Shown piece by piece: positions 22,690-35,500 of a stretch of DNA of 64,000 bases. Where the stretch lies: the NCBI RefSeq assembly GCF_963082655.1, contig NC_081552.1, positions 1,178,001-1,242,000 on the forward strand. Reading direction: 5' to 3'. This DNA comes from Stomoxys calcitrans (Eukaryota; Arthropoda; Insecta; Diptera; Muscidae). The notes under the pieces were generated by a model. The model was not told the DNA's origin. It searched no databases and worked only from the letters and a program-made list of their open reading frames with translations. How positions within the stretch are numbered: position 1 is the first letter of the stretch; every line of letters begins with the position of its first letter. Position numbers and translations under genes: made by a program.

Positions 22690-23290
22690 TGCAAATTTGC
22701 AAATTTTTCCCATGAACATTCCACTAAGGAACAGGGGCAAACCAATGCATGTGTTATTGTGTATTGGCAGTTTTTTTTGTCTACAACAATTACAGTACTC
22801 CCATGGTATACACATGGTTCTGTGCATCTATTGATGGAAGATCTGGAAGTTGTATTGATGGCTTCGAACGCTTTTTCCATTTTCCGCAAAGTCGATATGG
22901 TTTTAGCCCAAAGCCGCCTTTAAAACCTGAAGACTTTAAAACCTGTTTAACGAGTCTGGCAGGGACTGGGACGGTAGACGGGCTATATATATATATGTTA
23001 TTGAAACACATTTTCTCGGCAAGCTGTCAGTATAATTAGCGATTTTTGTTGTTTTGGTGTTTCACCCAGGCCTCCTTCTTGTTCTATAATATAAACCAAT
23101 ATTTATAGGTTTGTCAGAAACATTTAAGGATCTTCCTATTTTCTTTCCAACCGCCTGTTTAGGGAGCCTTGTGGTCTTTAAAAGCGTATATGTTTCCTCT
23201 ATCTTCCGCTAATAAAAGGCTTGTACGAGTCATTTCTGTATTCGGGCGGATCTAAGAAAAGAAATTTGGAAAGAATCCATATTTCGTCAA
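22690..23290 (-). pseudogene. Possible Tc1-like transposase N-terminal relic
   Basis: On the minus strand, 23090-23280 gives 'VGKKIGRSLNVSDKPINIGLYY' type text (split by stops). This resembles the first helix-turn-helix and linker of Tc1/Tc3 transposases. The dispersed SINE-like motif lies at 22690-22742. No termini were found and the call is weak. Confidence 0.35.
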
Positions 23291-23934
23291 TTATCACATC
23301 TATTGATCATCGAAGAAATCAAAAACAATGCTTTTCTTTTTGACTATGGCCATAAAAATTGTCTTTCCAAATCTCTAAAATGCGTAGAATCTATATTTGT
23401 TTCGCACCCGTTTTCCAAAAATTTCCAATTTTTTAGCTATGTATGTTTATTGAAAAACGTACAAATCTAGGATTAAGGCTTTGTAAAAAACTAAAACACC
23501 TACAAAATAATTTTTTTTTTTAATTTTGAATTTTTCCTTTATCTTTTTAATTCCTTGCGGTGACATGTATGATTAAGGTTTGTAGAAAAACTCTTCACTT
23601 CATACTATTGTCCTGGAAAAATATGAAAATTTCTTCAATTCTTATGGTTTTCCTGTAAAAGGCCAGCAATCATTTAAATAGGTAATCGATTGTTAATTTG
23701 ATCCATTTATGTGTCCTGACATAACTGGTACGTACTGGTTCGTTGGTTTAACGAATGTGAGCGGTAGACAAATATGGGTTTTTCAATTTTTATGTGACTC
23801 GAAACACGTTTCACTACAATTTGCGCCAAAGTTTAGTTGCGCCTTATTGTCTGTATGGTGCAAATATCAAAGCCACCCGTTGCCACTCTTTTGAGCTGTT
23901 GGTATGAAAAGCTGGTTTTAATAATTTGCAGCAC
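23291..23934. other. Stretch with no recognisable gene
   Basis: AT-rich sequence with short frames only and no repeat recognised. Confidence 0.4.
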
Positions 23935-24820
23935 TAGCGATGCTACACTTAACGAAATTTGTTATTCAAAAAGGCAAAAAAGTTTGCTTGCTTAAACAAC
24001 AGTTTTTATCTGCTGAAAATGGAAAACCAGCCATTACTACTGTTTCAGCAAACATAGGGCTGCTGTTTTAACAAAAATTTTTAGACTGCCATTTCAACTA
24101 ACAAAATCTGCTGTTTTAAGTACAAAATTCTGCTAAAATATTGAAGACATATATTGTTGATGTGGCTGAAATTTTGACTTCCAACAACTGTGATAAGTAT
24201 GGTATAAATCGGTTCATAACCTGTCATATAATTACTATGAAGTGTTTTGTTTTGACTTCCAACACCTATGTCAAATATGGTCTAAAACGGGTTTTAACCA
24301 GATATAGCTCCCTAAAAACCGATCTTCAGATTTGATATCATGAGTCTCTAGAGGGCGCAATTCTTATACGATTTGGCTGAAGTTTTGTACAATGACTTCT
24401 CCTATGACCTTCAACATACGTGGCAAATCTGATCTGAATCGGTCCATAACTTGATATATAGCTTCCATATAAACTGATCTGCCGATTTTACTTCTTAAGC
24501 CCCTAAAGGGCCTAATTCTTATCCGATTTGCCTGAAAATTTGCTCAATGACTTCAACTATCGTCTCCAACATCCAAACCAAGTATGGCCCGAATCCTGGT
24601 ATAGCTTTAATAGCATGGCAAATTTTATCCGTTATCTTTTGTTTGCCTATAAAGAGATACCGGGCAAAGAACTTGAACCCGCTGTTCTGAAATCGCAAAC
24701 ATTCAGCAGAACAAACAACAGCATAACTACTGCTGTAATAGCAGTGAAATTAACTACAAACAGCCAGCAGACAGTGTTTGTTGCTATCAGCAGGCTTTTT
24801 TTCTATGGGTGTAGACACAA
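23935..24820 (+). repeat. CAGCAG-family repeat with an inserted type 1 array
   Basis: The left part (23945-24140) matches the reverse complement of 12170-12275. The right part (24690-24815) carries 'cagcagacagtgtttgttgctatcagcagg' type sequence (shortened phrases) and ends 'tttctatgggtgtag'. Between them, 24150-24660 are ~180-bp type 1 units ('ccgatttgcctgaaaatttg', 'aactgatctgccgatttta'). A nested insertion is likely, but no TSD was identified. Confidence 0.5.
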
Positions 24821-25599
24821 TGAATCCATTTGAGGTGTTAGCATGGGAAATGTGTTTTTATTTATTTTTTTTTTTATACTAAAGCAGTGTTTTTTATCTA
24901 CAAGCAAAAAACTAATTCGTTGAACATAAAGGAAATTTTCGTCTGGTAAACTTCTCTTCTTAAAAACGTTAGACTTTGTTTACGATAAAAGTACACGTTT
25001 TGTGCGATAAATTCTTGCAAGAATTTGTGACAAATATAAAGTTTTTTACCCTGACAATACCTTTCATTCTTGACATATAGTTAGTTTTTCGGGGGTTCAA
25101 CTAGTTTTCTTTTATTTATAAATTAATTTTACGTCAAACGTTTAAAATGGATTGTGCATATTGGCAAGGATATCAAGAGTTCAATTTAATGTTGTAACAG
25201 AATTCTAACTCAAATTTTTACGAATGATAAGTAGATCTCGCTAATTTAAACTCTTTCAGAGTATATTTGGATTTATTCCGATGTTGTGATACTCAATTTT
25301 ATTAAAAGCCTTCCATTTTCGCATAACCCATAGTGGGTTTGGTATTTTGATTTGTTACGTTCAATAATACTACGTTTATGGCTAACGTTTGATATGTTGA
25401 AGCGAAACGTTGCTCGCTTACAATTAAAGCAAAACTTCTTAATAAAAGTATTTTGTTTGTCGTAAAAATATAATAAATGAGCAGTGAAGTAAAATGAATA
25501 CTAATTAGCGATCAAAATTTGAAAAGGGACCATCCTTCGGTGTCCGTTAGTTATTAGGAAATTAAATTTTAAGATAGCATCTTTATTTTGAAATTTTAG
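24821..25599. other. Stretch with no recognisable gene
   Basis: Very AT-rich sequence with no ORF of note and no repeat recognised. Confidence 0.5.
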
Positions 25600-26510
25600 T
25601 TCTCTGACTCGTTTTCATAGCCATAAATTTTGGGCCAACTCTTTTTCTGTGTACAGACAAGTGGACGAACAGACACGCGGGCATCGTTAAATCGTCTTAG
25701 AATTTGAAGACGATCATAAATATACATACACACTAGCTGACCCGGGCCCGCTCCGCTGCGCCTTCTTTTACTTTATAGGGAACAAAGTTTCCTTGGAAGA
25801 TTTATTTTCGACAATTAAAGAGCTTGACTAACAGTTTAACAATATAAGGGCCTTTATCTGAATCCCATATGATCTTTATTGGTCTACGAATTTAAGTTTG
25901 GATGTAAGGTGTACTCCATTCTCAAAATACTTCATTTCAGCCCGATATTCTCATGATATCAGATTAAGTGGTGTTTTCGGGGGTGAGGTGGTCCACCCGA
26001 CACTTGGCCCTGAAAAAATATCAGCATCGTGCTCTTCTTTCAAATACCATTTATTTAAACCCCATATTGCCATTGGTTAACGGGAGTTTACACGATGAAG
26101 CGTCCCCCAAACACATGGCTCCAAAATAGGTTAACAAATTCGTTTTCTAATCCCAAATACCTTTCATTTGAGCCACATATTGGAATGGTCGAAAAATTTT
26201 TACCCTATGGGGGATGTTTCGGGGAAGGGGGGTCATGCCCTTAATACATGGTCCTACATTTGGATATCAAATTCGTATTCCACTCCCAAATACCTTTATT
26301 TGAGCCCCATATTGCCATGGTCAGTAAAAATAGCTGTGGGGTATTTTGGGAAAGGGGTAGACCCACAAAAATTGGTCCTGAAAGTGGGTATCAATTCTTG
26401 CTCTGCCCCCCAGTTCCTTTCATTTAAGCTCCATATTGACTGGTCGGTAAATATGCCCGATTTAGGGGTGTTTTGGTGACTGATATATAGGTGCAAGTTG
26501 TTTTTTTTTA
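25600..26510 (+). repeat. Two abutting interspersed elements
   Basis: The interval 25620-25735 has the terminal phrases of a tandem-unit element ('acagacacgcgggcatcgtt', 'gaagacgatcataaatat'). At 25735 another begins with 'actagctgacccgggcccgc'. It continues as ~120-bp units ('ccaaatacctttcatttgag', 'ccatattgccat') to about 26510. This second element is the mirror of 1-1640. Confidence 0.65.
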
Positions 26511-26529
26511 ATCTAACAAAGCGTTTTGA

Positions 26530-27430
26530 AAATAACTCTCATCGAGTCCACCATAATCATTTACATCTGGCAATGAAAAAGGGGAATCCCACTAGTGAAA
26601 AGGCTTACAGTAACAAATGTAGAGAAGTTTTTTGATTTATTAGCTTTCCGATGTGGCCAGTGAAATAGGTGCGTCTAGACGTCTAGTTCAGCGTTTTCGA
26701 AAAAAGGCACAAAAAAAGAAAACTTCTCTAGTTACGGATAATCGTATACGAGACACTTTCAAGAGATCTTAAGGAATTTCAAAGGATATTGGAAATGTTG
26801 TGTCATCCCGAACGGTCCGACGAAGATTGGAGTCCGCAAAACTACCAGGTAGAATAGCTCGGAAGATACATCTCATTGAAAACACATGGATAGATTTGTT
26901 TGCAAGGATTTGAGGAAAATATGCCATCAAAATTGATGAGTGAATGGTTCGGAATAGTTTGAACGTTGTTGGCCAAGTCGTCAGTCCCCCGATCTCAATC
27001 CCATTGAGAACCTTTGGGGTAAATTCAAGTGACAAGACAATTGTGGGAAAATATTCAAAAATCTTGACATCCGGTAGAGGCTTGCCGCAAGCTAATTTCA
27101 TCCATGCCAAAGAGAATTGAAGCTGTACTTGAAAATAAGGATGGATATACCGGGTATTAACTGCCTGGTTTGATGCTTATTCAGAACACTAATAGTTAAT
27201 TACTGCATAATTTTTAAGTTTTTTCATATGCTCCTATTTCACTGTCCACATTAAAATCGATCAATTTCTTAAATTTACATTATATAAATTTTTTTTTGTC
27301 CTATCTTAACTCCAAACTAGTTTTTAAATACACAAAATATGTTTACTTTTTATAAATTAATCTGAAATAAAAAAATATAAAAATCATACACTCGTTAAAA
27401 AACAAATCACACCTATTTTTCTGTCCACCT
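26530..27430 (+). mobile_element. Tc1-like transposon remnant
   Basis: Translated pieces in shifted frames resemble a Tc1 transposase: an HTH part 'ISKDIGNVVSSRTVRRRL' with 'AKLPGRIARKIHL' (26776-26865), the 'DLNPIENLWGKF' catalytic-core end in another frame (about 26990-27030), and a C-terminal 'KLISSMPKRIEAVL' type piece (27089-27130). AT-rich sequence follows and may reach a terminus at 27400-27430 ('tttttctgtccacctgtgt'). Most of the DDE core is deleted. Confidence 0.65.
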
Positions 27431-28989
27431 GTGTACTTTGTCGAGTCGGAAATGGATATTTCGATATGTGATCAATGGAAGGACTTAATGCGCATCTACT
27501 CGCACTTCCTATCCTATGGTGTTGGGTATAAAAACATTTATTAATGGGTTTTAATACATTAAATATATTTTCCGTAGTCTATTTCGGAGTCGGAGTCGGG
27601 TGAATGTGAAGTTCATATAATTGAAACCGTACAACAACAGACCATTTTTGTCCCTTCTGCAGAATATGCAGAATGCAGAAGAAAATAGAGCTTCATTTAT
27701 TATTGCGGTGGCAAGAGGCCATACAGAATATTATGAAGAAGTTAAGAGTTGGTGCCTATTTCATATTGAAAGGAGTTTTGGTTCTATGCAAAGCAGAAAT
27801 TCAAATTCAACCCTCACGTGACGGCGGTTGGTGAAGGCGGAGGGTTGGACGCAGATACTATTTTGAAGAAGTGAATGTTAGTCAAATGTGTCGCAGGCAA
27901 TGAAAACTCGATTTGCAAATGTTGTTGTTGTGGTTGTTGTTTCTGACGTTTGTTTGTGTTTATGGTAAGGTGGTTGTGCGGTGCCCGTTGCTGCCTTGTG
28001 TCCACATATGAAGGTTCAGATTGTTGCCAAAAACTGGATTTTTCTAAAAATAGACCGTGGGGAAATACTTGCTTTGTGAGCGCCCAACATGTGCGCCACA
28101 CTTTTGCAATGGTGCAACAACTGCAACCGACCGCCCGACCGACCGACCGACCGACCGACCGATCAAACGACCAACTCTCTACAAATCAAATGCTGTGAGT
28201 GCAATTACGTACGAAACGCCGCTGCTGCAACTGCGTGTTTATCACTGCCACTGACGCTGCTGCTGTCGATGAGCGAATGACGGCCAGACCAACGCATTGT
28301 GCATGACAATCTTCTGCAGTGGTTGGCTGCTTGTTTGCCATGTGAATGTGCGTACGAGTAGATGCCAAGTAGCAGAGCTATCTGCCAGTTATACAATGTC
28401 TCTACCAGGAGGCTTTGTTGTCTCGCATTTAGTTTCCGGCGTCATCCATCTGGAAAAATACAACCGCAGTAAAGCGACTTCTAAGCCAAAAGTTGATAAT
28501 GGGCGAGTCTGGCAATTGGGATATGTGGCTAATTGAAAACACTCATCTCGAACAGCAGATTGGATTGGTTTTGTCCAGATATCCATTCGGCAAGTCTTTT
28601 AAGGAGATACCACATATCTGCGCGCCAGCCAGTCATTCAAGGTGATGAAATGGTGCAACGAGTGGTCATTGAAACGAAAGTGAAATCAAAAGACAAATGA
28701 CCAATGCGTGTTCAGTTAGTTGATTCAGTGTCAAATTGATGCGATGGTAGCGCTTTGGCAAAGTTCTGTCTCTTTGCGCGTGTTCTATTTTCGTAGAAGG
28801 GGGAAAAAGACTAACCATTTCAAATGTAATAGCTTCCTTTTAAAGCTCAACTCATGAATACGAAACATTTGAAAACCATCTCTATTGAATATTGCACAAT
28901 TTCCACGAAAATCCCATTGAGTACCAGCAGGGAGACTTTCCAGGAATTGATGACCACTCGACGATAAGAAGGCACCTTCTGTTTTCATA
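27431..28989. other. Mostly unique stretch with a (CCGA)n microsatellite
   Basis: The interval 27431-27530 is the end of a tandem-unit element ('gtcggaaatggatatttcgat', 'cctatcctatgg'). The remainder looks single-copy and richer in GC than its surroundings. It has a CCGA repeat at about 28128-28162 and small unsupported frames. No gene is recognised. An untranslated exon or enhancer cannot be excluded. Confidence 0.4.
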
Positions 28990-29078
28990 GGAGCATATTC
29001 AGCATATTTGTGACAATTTGCAGACCGCTGAAAATGTTTTTTGAGTTTTCGCCAGGATTCCAACCCAGGCATTTATAA
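28990..29078 (-). repeat. tRNA-derived SINE head, decayed
   Basis: 'cgccaggattccaacccaggc' (29051-29071) is the reverse complement of a tRNA B-box region (GGTTGGAATCC against GGTTCGAATCC). 'ccgctgaaaatg' precedes it, as in the remembered family. The A box side is lost. Confidence 0.5.
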
Positions 29079-29329
29079 TAACCCATATATCACGGTGCCA
29101 TTGTATTGCTATATAGACGAAAGAATTCAGTGACAAAAGTTAGTGTCCTTTTATTTTGTCCTTCGACTAATTTTTCTAAGGGTCTTAAATTTTTAAGCAA
29201 AAATAAGGTTACTAACCAAAGTGTACGAAAAAAATCAAATACCCATTTAATATAGGAAAATTCAAGTAAAAACGCATTAAGTTTACATTTATTATAAAAA
29301 AAAAAACTATTATAACACTACCAATCATA
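29079..29329. other. Short AT-rich stretch without features
   Basis: No ORF and no repeat recognised. Confidence 0.4.
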
Positions 29330-30295
29330 TAGTCCGATCTTAATTTTATTTGGTCCAGTTCCTGAGAAGCTCTATACAAGTAACAGTTCGAAATTTCAAT
29401 GCAATCGGGTAATTAGCGCGCCGTTCATGTGATTCAGCCCTAATTCGGATGACCGATCTATATGACAGCTATATCTAAATATGGGTCGACCATTTTTGGG
29501 TTGGAGTCGGAAGTCTTAAAGCAGCTCACTGTTTAAAATTCAGCAAAATCTGAGAATAATTCCGCCCTAAAGCTAAAAATTGGTCTCTATGGCAGCTATA
29601 TCTAAATATAGCCCGATGTGGGCCATTTTTGGGACAGATGTTGAGAGTCTTAATACAACTCACTGTTCCAAATTTCAGCGATGTCAAGTAATAAATGCGT
29701 CTGTTTTAGGCCTAAGACCCAAAATCGGCAGATCGGTCTATATGGCAGCTATATCCAAATATGTTCCGATATGGACCATTATTGGTTCGGATATCAACGG
29801 CCCTATTAAAACTCAGTGTTCTGAATTTCAGCAAAATCCGTTAGTAAATGCGCCTGTTAAAGGTTAAAGACCCTAAATCGGTCTATATGGCAGCCATATG
29901 TAAATATGTTCCGATATACACCATATTCGGGTCGGATGTCGAGGCCCCTAATGCAAATCGCTGTTTCAAATTTCAGCAAAATCGGAGAATATATCCGCCT
30001 TTTATGGTCTTTAGACCCTAAAGCTGAAAATCGTTCTCTATGACAGTGTTATCAAAATAAAGTCCGATCTGAACAATATTCGAGGCAGATCTTTCAACTC
30101 AATTTCTCAATTTTTAAAAAACTGATTACAACTGACGGCCATACGGACATCGTTCAATCATCTTAGAATATTACAACGATCCGAATTATGTATACTTTGT
30201 AGGGTCGGAAATGGATATTACGACGCGTTACAAAGGGAATGACTCATTGAATATACCCCCTATCCTATGGCAGGGGGGATGGCAATCTAAGCTAT
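29330..30295 (+). repeat. Interspersed element with ~125-bp units
   Basis: About five units carry 'tatatggcagctatatcc', 'ccgatatggaccat' and 'aatttcagcaaaatc'. The end is 'tatactttgtagggtcggaa' plus 'ccccctatcctatgg', as in related elements. Open frames inside are periodic artefacts. Confidence 0.75.
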
Positions 30296-31969
30296 AGCCA
30301 ATATACGATTACCATTAAAACGTGTACTTATTTTTGTGCCCCATTGTACTTTGGCGCTTACTATCGCACTCACTCTATATTCAAGTAATGATTTGGGCGA
30401 GTACTTGGCATCCATGTAAATGGTACGACGCCTGTGTGTGTGCATGTGCTGTTTGTTTTTGTCGGTTTCGTCTTGTTGTTGCTGTTATTACAGAGTAGAA
30501 GCAGTAAGACGACTTACAACGATCACTCTCCGTTTGTTTGATGCTATTTATAGAAGTTAAGTTTATTTTTATTTCATATCTGGTTTTTGTTATTATTTTT
30601 GTTTTTAGCAAAACGAGAAACCCATGACAATAAATATAGTAAAGCACACATGTTACATATGTATGTGCATACATTTTGTACATGAGCCGCACAAGCGTAC
30701 ACTGAAAAAAAAAAATGATCTTGACCTTAAAGACTCGAGCCAAAGATATCAAAATTAATTTAAAGATGTTAAATTTTTCAAAGAAAAAAATTCCTTTGGT
30801 GAAAGATTTAAACAAGAGAGGGTTATTATAGTGAGATGAGAGGTGATGACGTCACGTTTAGAATTCCCTGTATGGATGCTAAAGTGGACTGTAATTTAGC
30901 GGGAGTTTTAACTTATTATTCCTCGTATACAGAAGAATAATAAGTCAAATGAGGAAATGAGGCATCCCAAAACGGGAAGAAAAAATAAAAAGACGGTGGT
31001 AGGTGTCGGGTTAAGAAATGTACAAGGATTAGGGAAAGGATTATTGGGAAAAAGAGAAGAGCAGTGTGGGATGTGTATGTTTGCCACCTTGCTGCGGTTG
31101 TAGAAGAAGTGAGGTTTTATCCGTTAGAGAAAAAGGCAAATGAGCTGTCGTACTAAAATGCTTATAACTAACAATTCACAATATATTCCAAATAAGTACG
31201 GATGGAAAAAAGGGAGATATCTTTTACACTATACAACTCATAGTAATTCACAATATAATTCAATTTACAATTCAATGACAAATTCAAATTCAAAATTGTC
31301 CAAATTTTTTACTAGATATGCAAATTTTTTTATTGACTTCAAAACATCGGTGGATGTTAAGAAATTGACTTTGGGACAAGGGCAATGGCGTACCTAAGTT
31401 AAGGTCGCAGAAAGGAACGTCTTTAAATGTTTAAATTGTAAAAGTAAATAAGCTAAGTTCTTTATTTGGATTTTTCAAGAGATAGGAAATTGAGCGTCAT
31501 CTGTAAGGTCAAATTAGAAACAGTCAGCGATCGAAAATTGAATTGGAAGGTTGTGGCTCTTAGTATACAGCTATTTAAACTTAAAGAAAGCATCTTTATT
31601 TTATAGATGCGCTTGTTCGCAATCATTACTATAATCCTTAGACTAAGGACAACATCTTTATGATAGGGCCAACTTTTATTTTAAGTGTATGTGTATATAC
31701 AAATATCTGCAAAGAGACGTGATCGACGGACAGGCAAAAAATAAATGCAAAGTAGCAGATACCAGCATATTTATGTACGAACATACATGTGTGACGGGTA
31801 TACTGAAAATCAGTGAAGTAAGTCAATTTTCATACACCGAGAAATAAGGGGTGTTCAAGCTACAAGACAATTGAAACAAATTTACTGGGAATAGGAATAG
31901 GAATTTTAAGGGTTTTGTGAAAACTTTATAAATGAAAAACTGCTCGGAAATGAAAGGTGAGGATAACTA
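30296..31969. other. Stretch with no recognisable gene
   Basis: AT-rich sequence. The frame at 30381-30815 (-) is open by chance and has no family features. 'aaattcctttggtgaaagat' (30785-30806) recurs at about 9355-9375, hinting at an unrecognised dispersed repeat. Confidence 0.4.
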
Positions 31970-32490
31970 ATTAAATAACGACAAGAGATATAAATAAATT
32001 AATTTCAAAAAATCTGATGCAAGCAACGCGAATGTAATCTGCCAACGTTTTGACCAATTTCCCATACAAGGCTTTCTTCAGCGCTTCCATACTGGCATAT
32101 TTCTTAGTCCTTGCCTTGCTCCCAAAAACGACCCATCGGATTGGCATCTGGCGAATTGTACAGCCAATGCGTGGGCGAACTGAAGTAGCCATTATGTTTT
32201 ATGTGACGGTGCCGAGTCTTGTTCGTGCATCTATGATCTACGACTGAATTGTTTGCGTGCCCACGGCTTCAAAGCAGCTTACAAAATGTTTTCCCGACAA
32301 TAAGTCGCATTTACTTTGACGTCAGCCTCCATGAGAACGATTGGAGAGCTCCCATTTGCGTTCAAAGCTGCTCATACTATCACTTGAGATGGAAAATTCC
32401 ACGATGATTTTGGGAGTATAGGAATTGCTCAATTCGGAAATTTTTCTCTTCAGAGAACACGATGTTCAGCAGCTCCTCCTTTTCTTTGGT
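31970..32490 (-). pseudogene. Tc1/mariner-type transposase relic
   Basis: The minus strand yields, in shifting frames, 'VFSEEKNFRIEQF' (about 32460-32420), 'LYNSPDANPMGRFW' (about 32160-32118) and 'KKYASMEALKKALYGKLVKTL' (about 32107-32045). The order and the DxNPxxxFxW block match the DDE/D core and C-terminus of IS630/Tc1/mariner transposases. Stops and deletions break it, and TIRs were not found. Confidence 0.75.
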
Positions 32491-34020
32491 GTAATTATTT
32501 TTTCCCTTTTTTCAAAGGGAGTCGAGCTAATGGCCATGAGATATTATGTTGGAAGAGAATATTTGAATTTGTGGAATAGTCCTGAACACCAATTGTTTAA
32601 TCAAAATATTATTTGCACACATGACGTTCGATGACTAAAGTCACTTGTCAATTTTATAGCTGTTAATGTACTGATAACTGTCGATGCTACTTATGGCAAT
32701 TTCATATTATAAATGAATATGGAATGTAAATTGGCCCTGTTTCTAAATGGAATGTTCATGGGCAAGTTTGCATTTGCGAAACATCCACTAAGCCATACAC
32801 TTCCATTGGCCTGCTAGGCAGCATCTCATTCATGAAACTTCCTTGAATCGACTTTTTGCCACATTTATTGTTTTATTGGTCTATGCTGCATTGCTGCTGA
32901 CACATACGTTTCTTCTATCATAAAGATGTTGTTGTGGTAAATATCTCATTCGTGAAACTTTCTTAAATCTGTCTATTCAAATTTTATTCCCTTTTTGGGG
33001 TTACCTACCACAACATTATTTGTTTCTTGCTGCGCCTTGTGCGCGAAGCAACAAAAATGTTTGGCCCTTGCTGTTGAATGTTGTCGATTGTTATTTAAAA
33101 AATGTTTTTTTTTTTTTATTTTGCACACCACTCGTGATTTGTGAAATGTTGGGCTATTATTTATGTTCGCCTGTTACCACCAATCATGTGTTTTAATTAT
33201 TTAAGTTATTTTTTTTTTTTTTGTGATTGCAATTTTTCTTTTATTTTATTTTCTGCAAACAACAGACTTTTCAGCAGTCAGTCTGCTGACTGCTGCTATT
33301 AGTTTGGGTATTTTCAGATCTTTAGCCATTTGATTGCCACTACGGCGTGCATTTCGGTGAGTTCGTGCCTTCACTCGCCGAACCATTTCAGGTGTTGTTT
33401 GGCAACATTACCAGTACCATTATAATGGTTTATGGTGCTATACACAAACATTTTGTTCACTTTGAGATGTTTAAGTTCGCCAACAATAGCCGGTTGCGAT
33501 TTTCCAGCCAAATCAGCCATCACGAATAACTTTCTTTTTAAATAAACTAAAGAAGCAAACGCCTTTGGTGGTTTGTCAACAATATGCAAAAGCAAATTTG
33601 GCCATGAACATTCCATTAAGGAACAGGGGCAAACTTCTCACCCATCAGTGAGTGCTGTGCGTTTCAAGTTAAAGTCTATGATAACGCAAACAATATGTAA
33701 GCTGTCACAATAATGAGTATCAAAGAGAACGAAAACAAAAGAGGGTCATGATTTTTCTCAAAATATGACAGCAAATGTCAATCTTATAGATGTCGTTCAT
33801 TATTTTATTTTTCTACAAAGCAAGCAAATCTGCCGAAAATTAAAAAAAAAAAAACAAATCACATATTGCAAGCCTGCATTAAGCCACGGTTCCCTTCACC
33901 CGAATGAAAATAACGGATATTTTGAAATGCAAACGACGCAAACAGCATGTCATTGAGAGCAAAATTCTGCTTGCAGCATGAACTTAGATAACACTCTTTT
34001 ATTTATTCTCACAAGCACCA
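32491..34020. other. Stretch with no recognisable gene, two SINE-motif copies
   Basis: Copies of the dispersed 'atggaatgttcatgggcaa' block are at 32731-32780 (+) and 33586-33634 (-). The second runs on into 'aaacttctcacccatcagtgag', as in the SINE-like family. Poly(T) runs occur at 33105-33120 and 33210-33222. Nothing coding is recognised. Confidence 0.45.
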
Positions 34021-34128
34021 TCAATCCCATAGCAGTCGGTTGTACGTACCGGGTGGTGGCCCGGTGGAGTACTTAATCGGCAAGGGCTTCCGCCTCAGTG
34101 TGCAACACACTGCTACAACAACAACAAC
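34021..34128 (+). mobile_element. Short LINE-derived element, ribozyme-like head plus tail (decayed)
   Basis: It starts 'tcaatcccatagcagtcggt', shares the GGT-loop-ACC P3 and 'aatcggcaagggctt', then 'cgcctcagtgtgcaacacactgc', and ends in (ACAACA). The P1 and P4 pairings are eroded ('gggtggt' instead of GGATTGA). The same family occurs at 61653-61760. No clear TSD. Confidence 0.8.
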
Positions 34129-34479
34129 CAGTCTGTTTGTGAACTACAAAATGGTTGTGTACCTGTTATTTATCTATGTTGCTGCCATTTCTAGTTGGGC
34201 AGATAAGCCAGTGTGCAGTTGGTAACACTTCGTGTCAGCTAGCCATTATATGTTTTTCTGTTTGGTTCTAATTTCGCATATAGGATTCTCTTATAGCCCT
34301 TGATATTACTGCTTAGTTGAATAGGAGTCGGTTCAGATTTAGAAATATCTGTTCCATGTGTCATCCAATTTTCACTCTTAAATCATTTAAAAGTTCATTT
34401 ATCAGCCACTCTTCAAAAAATGTTGCAAAATGTTTTCATTATGACTACCACTAGTCTGCGGAAATTGGTTCAGTTTTTA
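34129..34479. other. Short stretch without features
   Basis: No ORF or repeat recognised. Confidence 0.4.
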
Positions 34480-35500
34480 GCTTAGTTCGGCCGGCCCGTA
34501 TCTTTGGAACCCACCACCATGGATTCCGCCAAAAGTTCACATAAACGAATTGGTCCGTACATGTTACGATTGTTGGGAGTCATGTACAAAACTTCAGTCC
34601 AATGGGATAAAAGTGGAGGCGTCCAGGGGCTAAAGATGACCAATCGGGAGATCGGTTTATATGAGAGCTATATACGACTATACACCGATTTCGACCATAC
34701 TAGTCACGATTGTTGACAGTCATAATAGAACACTACTTACAAAATTTCACTTCATTCGGATAACAATTGCGCCTTCAGGGGACTCAAGTAGTCAAATCGG
34801 ATTATCAGCTTATAAGGAAGCTGTATCAGATTATGACAACTCTTGGCGCGATTGTTGGAAGTCGTAACGGAACACTATGTCAGGCCAATCGGATAACAAT
34901 TGCGTCTTCTAGGGTCTCAAGATGTCAAATCGGCAGATCGGTTCATGTGGGGGGCTATATCAGGTTATAGGCGCCCCCGTAGCCGAATTGGTAGCGTGCC
35001 CGGATTGCCAGTGCGGGAGTCGTGGCAGCAATTCCCACCAGAGGCCTTGGTCTGTCGCTATTGTGGTATACCAATGGACTTAAAATTGTCTAAGTGAGTC
35101 TGTAAGGAACTGCCACTCCTACCTAATCTATATCAGGTTATAGACCGCTTTGGAACGTATGGTGGCGCTATTTTTGGAAGTCGTATTAGAACACTATGTG
35201 CAAAATTTCAGCCCAATCAAATAATATAATTGCAGCTTTTAGGGGTTTAAGAAGTCAAATAGAAGGACCACATATGCAATCCCCAACGACCCATATCAGT
35301 AAGAAGTATCTGTGCAAATTTTCATGCGGCTAGCTCTATGCATTCGGCCGCTGTCGTCTGATCGACTTGAAATGTCGAAACGATCAATAATGTATGCACT
35401 TTATGGGGTCGCAGATTGATATTTCGAGGTGTTACAAACGGAATGTCTAGATTGACCCCCTCCCCCATCCTATTATGGTAATGGGTATAATAACTCCCCC
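34480..35500 (-). repeat. Type 1 interspersed element, reversed, with SINE insert
   Basis: It starts 'agttcggccggcccgtatct' and 'acccaccaccatgg' and ends 'ccatcctattatgg' plus 'gggtataa', the mirror of 48693-49460. Units carry 'cggataacaattgcg' and 'gatcggtt(t/c)at'. A 158-bp SINE sits at 34971-35128. Confidence 0.75.
34971..35128 (+). mobile_element. tRNA-derived SINE with perfect 15-bp TSD
   Basis: The head 'gcgcccccgtagccgaattgg' type sequence includes an A-box-like TAGCCGAATTGG. A decayed B box 'gtcgtggcagcaattcc' follows. The body has 'ccagaggccttggtctgtcg' and 'tctaagtgagtctgtaagg'. Flanks are identical, TATATCAGGTTATAG (34956-34970 and 35129-35143), proving retroposition into the array. 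Part of the body recurs at 48615-48662. Confidence 0.9.

Noticed and set aside
26769..27110. Minus-strand ORF of 113 aa
   Set aside because: Antisense to a Tc1-like transposase relic, which explains the sequence on the plus strand.
29580..29867. Plus-strand ORF of 95 aa with internal repeats
   Set aside because: Open because the ~125-bp repeat units happen to lack stops in that frame; the peptide simply mirrors the array.
30381..30815. Minus-strand ORF of 144 aa as a gene
   Set aside because: Low-complexity composition in AT-rich DNA, no motif, no splice or poly(A) context.
34971..35045. A tRNA gene
   Set aside because: The A box is good but the B box is decayed, the acceptor stem does not pair, and a SINE body with a 15-bp TSD surrounds it.
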